A stretch of DNA of 64,000 bases from Desarmillaria ectypa (taxonomy: Eukaryota; Basidiomycota; Agaricomycetes; Agaricales; Physalacriaceae): contig JAUDYN010000003.1 of NCBI GenBank assembly GCA_030407005.1, positions 3,720,001 through 3,784,000 on the forward strand, read 5' to 3'. How positions within the stretch are numbered: the stretch's first letter is position 1; the number at the start of each line of letters is the position of its first letter. The position numbers and the translations under genes are program-made. Positions 11,391-24,006 of this stretch are shown here, one piece after another. A model generated the notes under the pieces. That model made no database searches. It worked only from the letters and a program-made list of their open reading frames with translations, and was not told the origin of the DNA.

Positions 11391-14300
11391 TGCAGGCCTC
11401 CGTCAATCCAGTTCCAACGCTCCAGGCAGTGTTGCCTTCGACTCTCATCCATCATGAATTTGAACAAAATGCTCGGTTACAACCCGATGCCCTGGCTGTT
11501 TGGTTCAAACCTGACTTGTTGCACCCGGAAAGGGATATACGCTGGACCTATGGTGAGCTTGATCGTCGAGCGAATCGGCTAGCGCATCACCTGGTCAAGA
11601 CTTACGGCAGACTCTACGACACACCAATTCTTCTGTGCATGGAAAAGTGTCCCGAACTCTATGTCGCTATACTGGGCGTGGTTAAAGTTTGTTGATTCAC
11701 GGTCGCTCTCGTCTCATTTCGTCTGACACTCTATCTAGGCCGGAGGTTGCTGGTGCCCGGTGGACTATGCTGCTCCAGAGTTACGGAAGAAAGACTTGTT
11801 TCTTCGAGCTGGTGGACCGGTCGTGCTGGTTCTGAATCAGGAGGCATACCGCGAGTTACGGACAGGTATTCCCGAAGGGCTAGATGTTTTAGCCCTTGAT
11901 GACGTGCGATTACTTAACGAGCCTGAAAATGTGCCAGCCGTCGACACTAGCTCAGCCCATTTAGCGTATCTGATCTGGACAAGTGGTACCACCGGAGCGC
12001 CGAAGGTTCGTGACTTCTTCTAATGCTCGATTTCGTGGCTCAGGCTTTTCAGGGTGTACCGATTGAACACAGAGCGGCGGTGCAAGCTCTAACAGTGTTG
12101 CAAGAAGCGATCCCATTCAATTCTCCTGGTGTTCGTTGTTTGAATTTCTCTGCATACACGTAGGCGTAATGATTTCAACGACAGCTTCCAATGTCTAATA
12201 TTCGTCCCCTAGGTTTGACGTCTCAGTAGGTAACGCCATATTATCACTACAAACTTAACTGAATGAACCAAGATTCTCGACGTTTTCTACGCTCTGGGAA
12301 AGTCATGCGGGACGCTTTGTTCTTCTAGCAAAGACATCCTTGTTGGACAGTTTGCCGACATTGTCAATAGTTTCCAAGCAACGCACGCATTCGTACGCCG
12401 TTTCTTTTACGGATATGTCTGATAACTGACGAATAATGCAATCAAGTTGACTCCGGCGTTTATGGCGCAATCCACACTGAGTGCCTGTAACTCGCTTGAA
12501 AGTCTAATCAGTATCGGAGAGAAGTTGCCGGATAGTGTAGCAGATGCCTGGTCTCGACCGGGAACAGTATCACTGAACACATACGGTACGCAATCTGCGC
12601 GGTCATGTCTTCTTTTGTTTTCAATATTATTTCAGGTCCGGCGGAAGCCACTATAATTGCGACATGTAAGGCGTTCTGAAGGTGTTGTCTTTCAAAATTT
12701 CAATACTAGAACAGATCGTCGTTTCCAGCCGAATGAGACTACCAAGGCTCAGAATATTGGCCTTCCTATCCCAACTATCAGTTGCTTTGCCATACAGGAT
12801 GAACGTGTTCTACTTCGTGGCGCTGTGGGCGAACTGGGTACACCTACTGTCTCTGCTTAGCGGTTTCAACCGGTTTATCTTGATCTTTCTTTGCTACAGC
12901 TCTGGGTGGCCATCAAAATGCTCGCGGATATCACAATCAGCTTAATATGACCTCGAAGAAGTTCATCAATCACCCTATCGCCGGGAAGATCTATTTGACT
13001 GGGGATATCGTTCGCGTACGCTCTGCGCAACTAAAAATGCGTACGTTGTTGACTTTTGCTGTAGTTCCTTCACGATGGTACGTGCGAATTTGTTGGTCGA
13101 AATGACGACTTGGTGAAGCTGGGTGGTACGTTTCCCTTAGATTGTTGTGAATGTATCTCAACGTCTACCAGGTATCCGAGTAGAGTTGTCCGAAATAAGT
13201 GCAGTGTTAGGCTCTTGTCATCGTCTTGCACGAGAGGCGTCCACGATGCTACTTTCTAGACCCGAGTAAGTTTGAATCGTACATCAATCCTTCATGTGCT
13301 AAGCGCATCAAATAGTCGTCCTCAAAAGGTGGTCTGTACCTTCATCTCTGCACCTGCCATTGACCACGACGAAAATGTGTGCATCAATCAAGAAGCCATC
13401 GCGATTGCTTGCGCTGCTAGGAGGTATGCAGACTTGTCCTTACCCGTCTTCATGCATCCGAAGTACGTATCTTACGACATTTGATATGTGTTTGACTCAC
13501 GTCGCATAACCAGCGTTATCATAGTGATCCAACACATTCCACATACTGCATCTAATAAGGTAGATAGAAAAGCATTAGGAGAACATTATGCTTCGATGGA
13601 TATTTCGGCATGGGAGTCAGCCATTGCCGTTGCAATGGGCGACGATGACGGCAAAGCTTGGTCTAACAGCGAGGAGAAGATCAGGAACGTGCTATCGGAT
13701 CTGACAGATACACCACTTGATTCTATCAGCAAGACCACTCGTTTTTCTGCGCTAGGCATTGATTCGGCAAGTCCATATTGTTGCCTTTTGTTTGCAGCTA
13801 AACGTAGCAGATCCGCGCCGTTCAACTGGCCTCGCGCCTCCGTGGAGCAGGTCTTCCGGTCGCTGTTAGTGATATTCTACGCTATCCAAGCACCAAGCAA
13901 CTGGCTAGAATGATCCTGTCCAGCGAATCGGACGAATCGCCTAGCTTGGTGCCTATATGTGCATTGTTCGAAGAGTTCGACTCGCTGTGGCGACCATGCG
14001 TGGAACGTACTCTTCATGATGTGGAACGCATCCTCCCGTGCACGCCCTGTGAGATTTTTCTGCGAATCAATGAGACCAGGGAACTTACGAATAGCTCTCA
14101 GTGCAAGAAGGCATGTTGGGTGAAACGGTCAAGCATGAATCTGCGTATTGGTCTCATCGCCTCTTTTCGTTTGGAAAGGCCGTCAATTTAGACAAGCTGT
14201 TAGAGGCATGGACGGACGTTGCGACCCACACAGAAGCCCTAAGGACGGTTTTTCTGCCTGCAGCCGCTTATTCCGTAGCCGGCGCCGATGCAGCCTCTTT

Positions 14301-17300
14301 GCCGTTGGTGCAGCTTCTTTCTTTGTGGTTGTATCGCTAATCTTTTGGTGTCAGGGTGTTCGTCCAAGCGCTTCTATCACAACCGCTCGTTCATGCTTCT
14401 CGCCAGCGATGCAATAGACGAAACGTAAATAATGACGCAGAGCAGGTTGCTCGGAGCATTGTCGTGTCACGAATCGGGTCGCAGTTACCACCTTGGTCGC
14501 TCACTATCTTCGAAACAGACAACGACACTCAATCTTGGTTGATGTTAAGCATTCACCATGCATTGTACGACGCAGATGCCATTGAGTATCTTTTGGTCGA
14601 TGTACAGACTTCCTATCAAGGAGGCAGTCCCATCCCCCGCCTCCAACTGTCGAGTGCTCTGTCGCTGGTGTTTGGCAGCACTGATCCAAAACTGTCTAAT
14701 GCTTTCTGGCAGGATGTTCTAAGCCCTTTCGCAGACGAGCATGCCAATTTCTGGCCAAACCTCTCCTCTGACGAGGATTTCGGCCGCAAGACTCGCTTTC
14801 ATTCTGCTTCCTTCGAACCCGACGGAAACGACCTTGCTCGTGTGGCAAGTGAAGTCCAGTCCTCCATTAGCCATGTCTTGCAAGCTGCGTGGTCTTATGT
14901 CCTATCCTCGTACCTTCGAACAGATAAGGTTGTCTTTGGAGAGACGCTCTCTGTCCGCGTAGGAAATGCCAAACTGGCGAGTGCAATAGCTCCTTTGATA
15001 ACTACCACTCCAGTCGCCGCGAGTATCATCGGAGATTCCTCACCTCGGAGTCTCATTAGTGCCATTGCCAGCCTATCTGAGCAGTGTATAAATCACAGAT
15101 TTGTTTCACTCCAGCGAGTCCGTCGAATACTCCAGAAGCCAGTTCGCCAGCCAGTCTTTCCGGCAATCTTTGTCATATATTCCATAGATGAAGCCCCCTC
15201 GCAAACCGTTCCAAGCTTGTGGGCTGAATGCACTGATATCGCGAGTCTCGGCGTGGAGCACCCTTTGGCAGTTAATGTTGCCGTCACGGCCAATAAAGTG
15301 GTTGTGAATATACTAGGAAGTAGCGACTTCATGTATGTGCCACGCATATCCCCAGTGTTGACCTTCTGATCAAACAATAGGGCTTCCGAACAAGTGAAAC
15401 TACTAGCAGATCAGTTCAGTGCGGTGTTGGCGGTTATGTTAGAAGCCTTGGACAAACCACTTTCTAATCTATCGCTTGACCTCAAGGAGCACCATCTCTC
15501 TGTGTTGAAGTCGATCCCAGTTCCGACTTTCTCAAGTTCATCCGGCTTTGAGCCTATCCAGTGGCTTTCAAAGCGCGCGCTCGCTTCTCCAGATGAAATT
15601 GCTGTGTCTATTTATAAAGCAAAGAAGGGCACTCACTCCGCGTGGACTTTCAGAGAACTCGATGAGGTTCGTCGAAGAATGTCGACCGTAGTTTGAATTA
15701 ATTGCATTCTAGGCCTCCAACCGCGTCGCTCACTGGATTCGTCGGGGAACCACATATCCGGGTGTTATTGCATTGTGTATGCCCCAGTGCCATGCAATGT
15801 TTGCTTATCAGTTCGGGTGCGTTCTCATTGTCACTTCAAGACTCAAGAAGATGTTATTGACGTTCGAATGCTTAGGATACTGAAGTCCGGTTGTGTAAGT
15901 CATTGTTCTATCACTTTAAACTCGTTGGCCTTAGAACTGTGTGGCAGGTTTATCTTCCGATTGGATATGAGATTCCCGCCTTTCGCAAGAGGTTATTGTT
16001 CCGCGCTGGAGGTGCCTCTTTGGTTTTCACCACGGCGAGTTGTGCAGAGGACTTCGTTTCTATCGAACCTGCGAGGATTGTTGATATCGATGATGTGCGA
16101 CACGCGCAACAAGTCTCCCACTATCCTGTATCTGCACCAGCATATTCGGCCCCCGAAGTTGTTTGCAGTGAGTCCGTAGACGGTGATTATTGATCATAAT
16201 CTCCATTTTAACTTTCTATCATAGTAATGTTCGGAGACGGACACCTCAGCACCTCTCGCTCTTGTTTTGTTTCCTCGAGTAACTTGGTTGCTTCCGTCGA
16301 GGCATTTGCCTACAAACTACACCGACACCATTCGCTCAACGATATAGGAGAATTCTTGAGCTGGATGCCCCTATGTAAGGAGGCAACGTGTTTATCAATT
16401 TCATGCTTGTTGACACCTGAGTCAGCGTGCGATGGTCATCTCCTCGAGCTTTTATTGCCATTGCGTATGGGGATGACCATAGCGAGTGTTTCGTGCGGTC
16501 TTTTACAAGACGACTGTCCAACAGTCCTTAACAACACCGGTGTCACCCATGCTATGTAGGTGAACATTTTTTATCTGATGCCCAAACTTATTTACCTCAC
16601 AGTTTACTCCCCGCTTGGCTAGAGCGAAAAGGCGCACGGCCCTGCGATGTACCCAGACTACAGTGCACGATCTTGACTGGTTAGTAGCTAGACATTCTAT
16701 GCTTCTTCGTCCTCATTTCCCCCCTTACAAGGCTATCTCTCTCGTTCTCCTCTCTTGGATGAATGGACTGGATCGTCTAATCTAACTGTTCTATCGGTAA
16801 GCTTGTATATTGACGCGTTTTTGGTACATGCTAACTGCTCGATCAGGCATTCGGATTGAGTGGTGAGTCACCTGGTCCTGATCATACGCACCTCTGAGTT
16901 TTGTGCCTTCAGAAACGGCGGGTATCTGCTTTATGGGCAAGTACTGCTCCACGACAACAAACTGGAATGTTGGGAACATTGTTGGTAACTATACGGCTGT
17001 CGTCCTCCGCGCCGAATCAATGCAACCCGCACTTCGGGGTGAAGAAGGAGTGCGTCCACTCTCAGACTACCGAATGCCTCTGCTAATCAGAGCTAGGAGC
17101 TGTGTCTGTCTGGAAAGTCAATATGTCCTGGCTACCTGCCGGGTTCTGCGGGACGGTTCGTCCTTAACACTCCTTATGGACCCATCCTTAGAACAGGCTC
17201 CGTAGCCCGTGTCAGAGCTGATGAGGTGCGCTGCAGTTTTTCTCTCGTGATCATGTTCTTAACCTGTCTGTGACAGTCGGTCGACTTGCTTCGTCGTGAT

Positions 17301-20300
17301 GAAGTATTCCTGCGGGAGCGAAAGCTGGATCTTGCCAAGATTTCTGAGATGGTTTCTTCTCTAGCTCAGCAGGGTTTGAATGTGTACACGCTGGCACTTG
17401 ATCACCCAGAGGGATTACAGACAAGCGTTATCACGTTCATATCGCGTTCGATGAACGCCGACCCACTTTCGGGATCATTACCGAATGTTTGCACAACAGA
17501 CGCAGCACTAGCACGAGCTCTACACTCTACTTGTCGAAACCGACTACCCCCGCATTTGGTTCCAGACTTGATAATACCCTTGGACTTTATCCCCCTCGCC
17601 AATGTTTTCTCTTCGCAGGTCGATCATAAACGCTTGAAGCATGTGTTCATTCGCTCTCCTTTGGCGACTCTCGGTGCTCCGGGTGAACAGTTGTCTGTCT
17701 CCCGTCCTCTTACGGCACTCGAGAAAGAGATATGCAGCATCATCAGCGGCATTACACAAGCTCCTGTTGACGCCATGAATGCCGACACTACGACACTGGA
17801 ACTAGGAATCGATTCTCTCAGTGCCATCTCTTTGAGCTTCCAGATGAAAGCGGCGGGCTTTTTTGTTCCTCCGCATATCATTCTCGCTGGGCCGTCCGTA
17901 TCCAAGCTTGCTAAATCATCACGGTCGCTTGTTGAGGACAATAATCATGTGTCCTCATGGGAGATAGGGACTCGTCTGGAGGAACAGGTTCGAGACCGTC
18001 TTTCGGATCTTGACATCCAGCTCGTCCAACCTTGTCTACCATTGCAAGAAGGGCTGGTTGCTCATACGCTCAATTCAGCTCAGCCCGTTTACGTCAATCA
18101 CTTCATCCTACGTATCGACGAGGCAGATGTGTCTCAGCTTCGCAATGCAATTGATGAGACAATTACTGCAAACGACATCCTGCGAACCTGTTTTTTCGTC
18201 GATGATAGTAACGTGGTCCAAGTCGTTCTTTCCTACGTCTCCAACGTCTGGACGGTTGTTGAAGTGCCCGATGACGGGGATCCTCTGGTTATTCTTCGCG
18301 GAGATATGGATGCCGTTGAACTCGATGTAGTGCAGAATCTCGGGACTCAGCCGCCCATTCGGCTTGCATTATATTCGTCGAAGGCAGAGTCCACGTTTCT
18401 TCGTCTTACTATGCACCATGCAATCTACGATGGTATGTTGTTGGCTTAGAAAAAAAGGCATACTAACACGACATGTCTTCCACATAGGTGAATCGCTGCC
18501 AATGCTCCTGTCAGAGATCTACGAACGGTACTTAGGGCGTTTTACCCTCCAACGTCCTCCGATTAGTCGCTTGATCGGCCATCTTGCGCATCAATCACAA
18601 GAGTCGGCTCGCTCATTCTATTCTGATTATCTCGACAATGCTCCCAAGCCCGCCATCACTCATACATATGGCAACCTTGAATCCCATCATCAAAGATACG
18701 TTCTCGACGTACCGCTGTCTGTACTCGAGCAAACTGTACGCGCTTTGAATATCAGTCTCCATGTTCTGGCAGTATCAGCATTTGGAATTGCGCTAAGAGA
18801 GCATCAGAAGAGCAATGACTCCGTATGTTGTCTGGACAATCTTAATCTATTCTTTCCTCATAGTCATCGAAGGTTTTTGGTGTCGTTCTCTCGGGACGCA
18901 CATTACTTGTCGACGGAGTGGATAACATGCTAGGTATGTCTCTTATTTCTATGTGATACCCTTCGGTGATCTCTACACCCTTCAGCTCCCTGTATCACTA
19001 CTGTGCCCGTCCGGGTTCGTGCTGTAGACACTCAAATCTTTGCCGATATCGCGCGCCAGGTTCAGGTCGATCTGTCATCTGTGATGGAACATCAGCATAC
19101 TCCTCTTCGTTTGATACAACGGTGGCTTGGCTCTGGCGAGCAACTTTTCGATACACTGTTCAATTTCAATCGGTTGACAACATCCCCGTCCTCGTCCCAT
19201 AATCTTTGGTCAGTGCTCGAGAGTAAGGCAGCCATTGACGTAAGCTATACCCTCCGTTCGTTGCCTATGATCTGCGAACTCATCTCAATCGTAGTATCCG
19301 TTGGTTGTAGCGTTTGAATCTGACCCAAGCGAAAACACTGCCACTATCCTCGCTGGTTACACACCTAGCTTTGGCTTGAGCGCCTCCGTCGCTTCTCTGT
19401 TGACCCGTATAGCCGATCTCGTTACCGATCCTAACCAAACTGTGACGCCAACATTGTCATCACCATCTACTAATGCGCCAGTGAAACGGGCTTCGTATGA
19501 TCCTTCAACCTGGTCGTCTCAAGAAATTCTAGTTCGAGACGTAGTTGCCGAACTTTGCAACGTAGATCCGACTCTCATCACCAAGGATCTTTCTTTCATT
19601 CACCTCGGAGTCGATTCCATCACTAGCATTCGCCTTGCCCAGCAGTTAAGAGCTGAAGGCTTCAACGTTCCTACATTCTCCATCATGCGCCATCCTTGTA
19701 TAGGAGAACTTGTGAACTACGCCAACAAATCTTCCGTGGATGTGTCCGAGTCCGCCGATGCCGTTGTGAGCGCCTTCAAAGAACTTCAAGCGCACCTTCG
19801 TAGCGTATACGAGCCTTCTATTCGGCTTCTTGCCGAAGATGACATAATCACGGCAATTTTTCCTGCAACGCCTTTGCAAACAGGAATGCTCACTCAGACA
19901 GTCGCGTCGAGCGGTAGGCTGTACACGGGAGACCATGCGATTGAGCTACATCCATCAGTATCCACGCAGCGCCTGAAATCTGCATGGGAACAAATAATTG
20001 CATCGACCGACATCTTACGTTGCTCGTTCCTTGCATGTCCGGAAGGCGATCACGCTTGGGTTGCCGCAGTGCATAGTAATGTACCCATACGTTGGACGGA
20101 GTACTCGCTTTCTTCAAATGCAGAAATACGCTCAGTATGTCAGAAAATCAAGGATGCTGAAGCGATTCAGGATGAACATGCGTTTGAGGTGCCGCCGCTG
20201 TCCTTCCACCTTATATGTGCTCCAGATACCCGAATTCTGATCGCGTTAATTCATCATTGGTGAGAGTTTTTTCTCTGTGCTATATTTCCCCACTTACATA

Positions 20301-23248
20301 GAAAAGTCTTTATGATGGGCTTTCTCTGCCTTCTACCTTCGATGATGTCGCTGCTGTATACCGCGGACTTACACCGTCGAAGCGTCCACAATTCCCCGAA
20401 GCTGTACCGTTCATCCTGCATAGCTCTAAAGACGAGTCGGACTTTTGGCGAAGGCGTTTATCGAAGTTCTCTTGTGTGCCATTACCAAAGAAGCAGGAAA
20501 TTACGGCACATGGACACCTTGCTCGAACTCTACTGAGCCTTCCTGAAGGCGCTCTCAATTCAATTAAAACATTGGGTGTGACTGTCCAAGCCGTTGCTCT
20601 TCTGGCATGGTCGGTGATTTCCTAAATTGTCTTTCAGATGCCTTACATCTTCTTAGGGGCAAAACATTGGCTAGTATCACCGGTTCCCCGGATGTCGTTT
20701 TTGGACAAGTCGTTTCTGGTCGTGCGATTGACCTTGACAATGCATTACACGCCAGTGGTCCGCTTTTCAAGTGAGAGCCATTCCTTTTTGTCTAGAAAAT
20801 TCCTTAATGTTAATGTGACTGCAGCACTATTCCATTCCGATTTACATTATCCGAATTGGCTTGGACAAATGCCGAGGCCGCTCAAGCGCAGCATGCATCA
20901 AACGTACAGAGTGAACCTCACCATCATGTCCCTCTTCGTCTTATACAACGAAAGTGGCGTGCGGACACCTCCACCGGAGAATCGCTCTTCGACACCCTGT
21001 TTGTGTTCCAGCAACACACTGGAGAACAAGGCCGATCACGATCAGATTTGTGGGCTCCATACAGCCTGTCAAGCGACGCGTCACCAGCCGAGGTTGGTCT
21101 TTCCCTCTCGGCTATGTAACCTGCCATGCTAACTTGTTCTTCCTAGTATCCTTTGAATCTCGAAATTATTCACGCAAATGACATTCTAGAGATTAGAGCA
21201 GGGTGTCAGTCTCAAGTATTTTCTGATGACGAACTCCGAGGCACCCTTGAGATTCTACGAGAGACCCTTGAAAACATCATCCTTAGCCCTTCGGATAGTG
21301 TTCTGAGCTATCCCCCCAACCTTAGAGAGCTAGTCATTATCTCCCGGGAAAGCACCGTGCCCTCACCGTCTAAAAGTAATGCCGATGAGCATGAACCCAC
21401 TCGGGAATTTTCGCAGAACGAGACTCTTTTACGCGATGTCTTTTCGAATATCTCTAGAATACCTCTCGAACGCATAGGACTTCACACACCGCTTTATGCC
21501 CTCGGACTAGACTCCATTGCTGCGATTCAGATCGCATCTAGATGCCGAAGTCAGGGACTTGACATCGCAGTATCTGACGTATTTGCAGGTGAGACAATTG
21601 CAGGGATCTGTAGGAATTATGAGGTATCTCAGAGTTCTGCTCATGAGGCGACGTCTGCGAGAGAAGTTGTACAAGAACATGAGTGCATGCAGGCATTGGA
21701 GCTCCTGAATCTCGGAGACGAGGACGTCGAGGAAATATTACCTGTTCTTCCTGTATGCTTTGACCAAGGCTAATTCTTCTATACTTGAAGCTAATGTCTT
21801 CATTTAGGGTCAACACTATCACCTTTGCGCATGGCTCAGCTGCGGTGGCACGTTTTACGAGCCGGTGTTCGTTTACAAGCCCTCTGAACGGCTTGACGTT
21901 GACCGACTACGTCAAGCATGGGATGCTCTTCGGAAACGTCACGGCATCCTCCGCACCGTATTTGCTGCGATTTCCACTTCCAATGTTCTTCAAGTTGTTG
22001 AAAGGAGCCTTCCAAAGAGCGATCTAAGCTGGGCCTTTGCCGAATTTGACGGGGATTTCGAGCAACGCGTCAAAGAGCAAGTGCAAATAGAATATCGCCG
22101 GCCGTCGACTTTGTTTACACCGTCAGGCCGTATCAAGCTTGTACGGGTGGGAAACCAAGACGCTCTGTTACTCGTGCTCCATCATGCTACGTACGGTAAG
22201 AGGCGACTGTTCTCGAGAGTGATAGCTTCTGCTGATACATTATTGCTACTAGATGCCTGGTCTGTCCCTCTTCTGGTTGCAGATTTGTGTGCCTTGTACA
22301 AGGGCTTCGACTGCAAGAGTGCTTCAGATTTTACCGGGTTTGTCAAGCACGTCTCTACTATGTCAGATAAGGTCGCCGAAGCCGCGTTTTGGCGGGACTC
22401 GTTGAAGATTAACGGCTCTTCAATTCTGGAGCCTAAGCACCCTTGCTCAGATCTGAAGCAGGTCTTTATGCGGGCCCCTGCAATCATTAGTTCGACGGAC
22501 TTGTTGCAGTCACGCTGTCAAGCAGCTGGTCTTGGTCTTCAGGCCTTGGTGTTGGCAGTTTGGGGACGTGTAGTCAAGAGCTTGACAAGACAAGACTCTC
22601 CTGTGTTGGGCGTGTACCACACCAGTCGCGCGGCCTCATTCGACGCCCTCGAGAGACTCGCAGGACCTTGTGTCAATATTCTGCCTATGTGTATCCCAGC
22701 AGCTGGTCCCGGTCAGGTTGGCGACGTAGCACGTCAAGTTCAAGTAGATCTCGGAAGGCGTGCTGCATTTGAACAAAGCGCCTTGCCGGAGATTCTCAAG
22801 TGGGTTCAACACGATGGACCACTTTTTAATATCTTCATCAATCTGCTTTGGCATGGCAGCAAGATCCGGACGATCTCTCAGGATTCGCTTCTGCGGATTT
22901 TCCCTGTATGCGTGTTTAAATTTTTGTGTCCTGGAAATTTTACTGATCGTTCCTGCTAAGGTTGGGGTGCCTACTGACTACGCTGCTGAAGAGGCCTTCG
23001 GGCTTCGGTCGTCGATCGACGCGTTGGATCTCTCACATCTTCCCAAGGTATGCGTATTTGTGCTGCTATGAATTGGTTCTGATTGATGTTGGTAGCATGG
23101 GTTGTACATTGATATCGCTTTGAATGCGGAAACGAACACGATTGGGGTTGCTGCCCGCTGTCATGAAGCTATCCTGAATGAGGAAGAGCTTCGGGAAGTA
23201 ATTGGTCGTTTCGCTGACGGAGTAAAGGCTGCTATGGATGAACTGTAA
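7080..23248 (+). CDS. Ferrichrome-type siderophore nonribosomal peptide synthetase (fso1-like)
   Basis: Multimodular NRPS with order A1-T1-C1-A2-T2-C2-A3*-T3-C3-T4-C4-T5-C5, the layout known for basidiomycete ferrichrome synthetases such as Omphalotus fso1. Such enzymes join acylated N5-hydroxyornithine units and small residues into a cyclic hydroxamate peptide, and the last C domain releases the product; no thioesterase or reductase is present here. The start at 7080 gives [15 protein letters not shown] and the stop is at 23246-23248 (AAMDEL-stop). Many introns of about 45-60 bp interrupt it. Apparent stops fall inside introns with good splice sites wherever I checked. All five carrier domains keep LG(I/V/L)DS, and all five condensation domains keep HHxxxD(G/A). 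The third A domain is degenerate (asterisk). Two GATA iron-repressor motifs sit in the promoter. No ornithine monooxygenase or acyltransferase gene lies nearby. Class assignment is firm; the exact product is unknown. Confidence 0.96.
11440..15500 (+). other. NRPS module 2: A2, T2, C2
   Basis: A2 (about 11440-13600) has canonical [21 protein letters not shown] across an intron, [28 protein letters not shown] and NKVDRKAL with the A10 Lys. T2 (about 13640-13915) has LGIDS. The open frame appears broken just after this Ser, but a 44-bp intron with a GCAAGT donor and AG acceptor restores [21 protein letters not shown]2 (about 13990-15500) begins ILPCTPLQEGML after an intron, and its active site is HHALYDADA (14557-14583). 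The HHxxxD core is intact, though Gly after Asp is replaced by Ala. This module looks active. Confidence 0.86.
15530..19440 (+). other. NRPS module 3: degenerate A3, T3, C3
   Basis: A3 (about 15530-17650) is recognisable from [42 protein letters not shown] and [12 protein letters not shown], but its catalytic loops are lost. Where the family has TSGSTGxPKG this protein reads [10 protein letters not shown] (near 16235). The A8 loop reads [18 protein letters not shown], and the A10 motif reads [10 protein letters not shown] without the catalytic Lys (near 17610). It should not adenylate an amino acid. T3 (17700-17935) keeps [10 protein letters not shown], and C3 (about 17990-19440) keeps HHAIYDGES across an intron, so T3 is probably charged by another A domain. 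Related ferrichrome synthetases also carry degenerate A domains and iterate their modules. Confidence 0.85.
19490..21330 (+). other. NRPS TC unit 4 (T4-C4, no A domain)
   Basis: T4 (about 19500-19740) has [21 protein letters not shown]4 (about 19850-21330) begins [15 protein letters not shown], and its active site HHCLYDG is formed across an intron at about 20259-20304. [10 protein letters not shown] and [10 protein letters not shown] are typical late C motifs. With no adenylation domain, T4 must be charged in trans or by an upstream A domain, as in the terminal TC units of ferrichrome synthetases. Confidence 0.86.
21400..23248 (+). other. NRPS TC unit 5 (T5-C5, terminal)
   Basis: T5 (about 21420-21640) has [18 protein letters not shown]5 (about 21720-23248) has ILRTVFAAI and an active site HHATYDAWS joined across an intron (22196-22252). 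It continues through [29 protein letters not shown] and a C-terminal [10 protein letters not shown] to the stop. In fungal NRPSs without a thioesterase, the terminal condensation-like domain releases the product, usually by cyclisation. That role is inferred here from position. Confidence 0.86.
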
Positions 23249-24006
23249 CCTAGTACTTGAAGCACGGTAACTATGGAAGAAACAAGGTTTATTGTGTTGT
23301 TTGCGTAGTTCGCATGGACTATGGTCTTGGGTGTGCACCGGGACCACACCATCTGCATGACGTCGCGTATAAGGTCTTTAAAACCATGTTTTTGAGTCGG
23401 TTGGAGAATTTACGTATCGGTGACTTGACAAGTTTGTAAGGCTGATACCAAAATGCCACAGGTTTTTCCGATAAAATTGATGAATACGGACCTAAAAGGT
23501 ACCACAATGATGTAAAGACTCTTGATCCTCCAGCTACAGGCTTAGAGCAAGGACAGATCCCTTAATCCTAGTACGACGGCCCGGAAATACATTTTGATCC
23601 GTTTGGACTTTGACGTTCATTTCCACGTTTCTGTGGTTTCTGTCACTTCTTCGGCGCGATCACGATGGCGGTTCTTAAAGCTCAGAAATGTGAACGTCAT
23701 TTTTCGGGCCCCCTTCTCTGGTTTGCGGAGTTTCACCCATCGGTGTCTCCTCGGAGTCGAACGTGTTCGAGCTCTCGTTCAGCATTAAAATAACGGCCAT
23801 GCTCACACTGCCGAGAAGTATCCGGTTGCTACTGGACATTGGCATTTGTTTTGCCCTTTTTTCTGTTACTTGTGTACTTGGCGATACCCTCGCAGGCTAC
23901 GTTTAGTGAGAAATATCTCCAGATATTCTCCGATCCGAGGCCCGTATATAAACCGCGCCTTTTGCCCCAGGTTCAGAACCAATCTATCCCACTCGCTACA
24001 ACCAAA
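23249..24006 (+). other. Intergenic region and promoter of the GH7 gene
   Basis: The first part is the presumed 3' region of the NRPS. A TATA box, TATATAAA, lies at about 23945-23952, some 55-60 bp before the cellulase ATG. An open frame runs upstream of the cellulase ATG (from 23839), but it lies in promoter sequence and is not taken as coding. Confidence 0.6.
23945..23952 (+). promoter_or_regulatory. TATA box of the GH7 cellobiohydrolase gene
   Basis: TATATAAA, about 55 bp upstream of the ATG, in the usual place for highly expressed fungal genes. The cellulase signal peptide starts at 24007, which supports this as its promoter. Confidence 0.7.

Noticed and set aside
23839..24006. Upstream extension of the GH7 reading frame with a hydrophobic N-terminus ([16 protein letters not shown])
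   Set aside because: The extension covers the TATA box, and a proper signal peptide starts at 24007, so the internal Met is the likely start.
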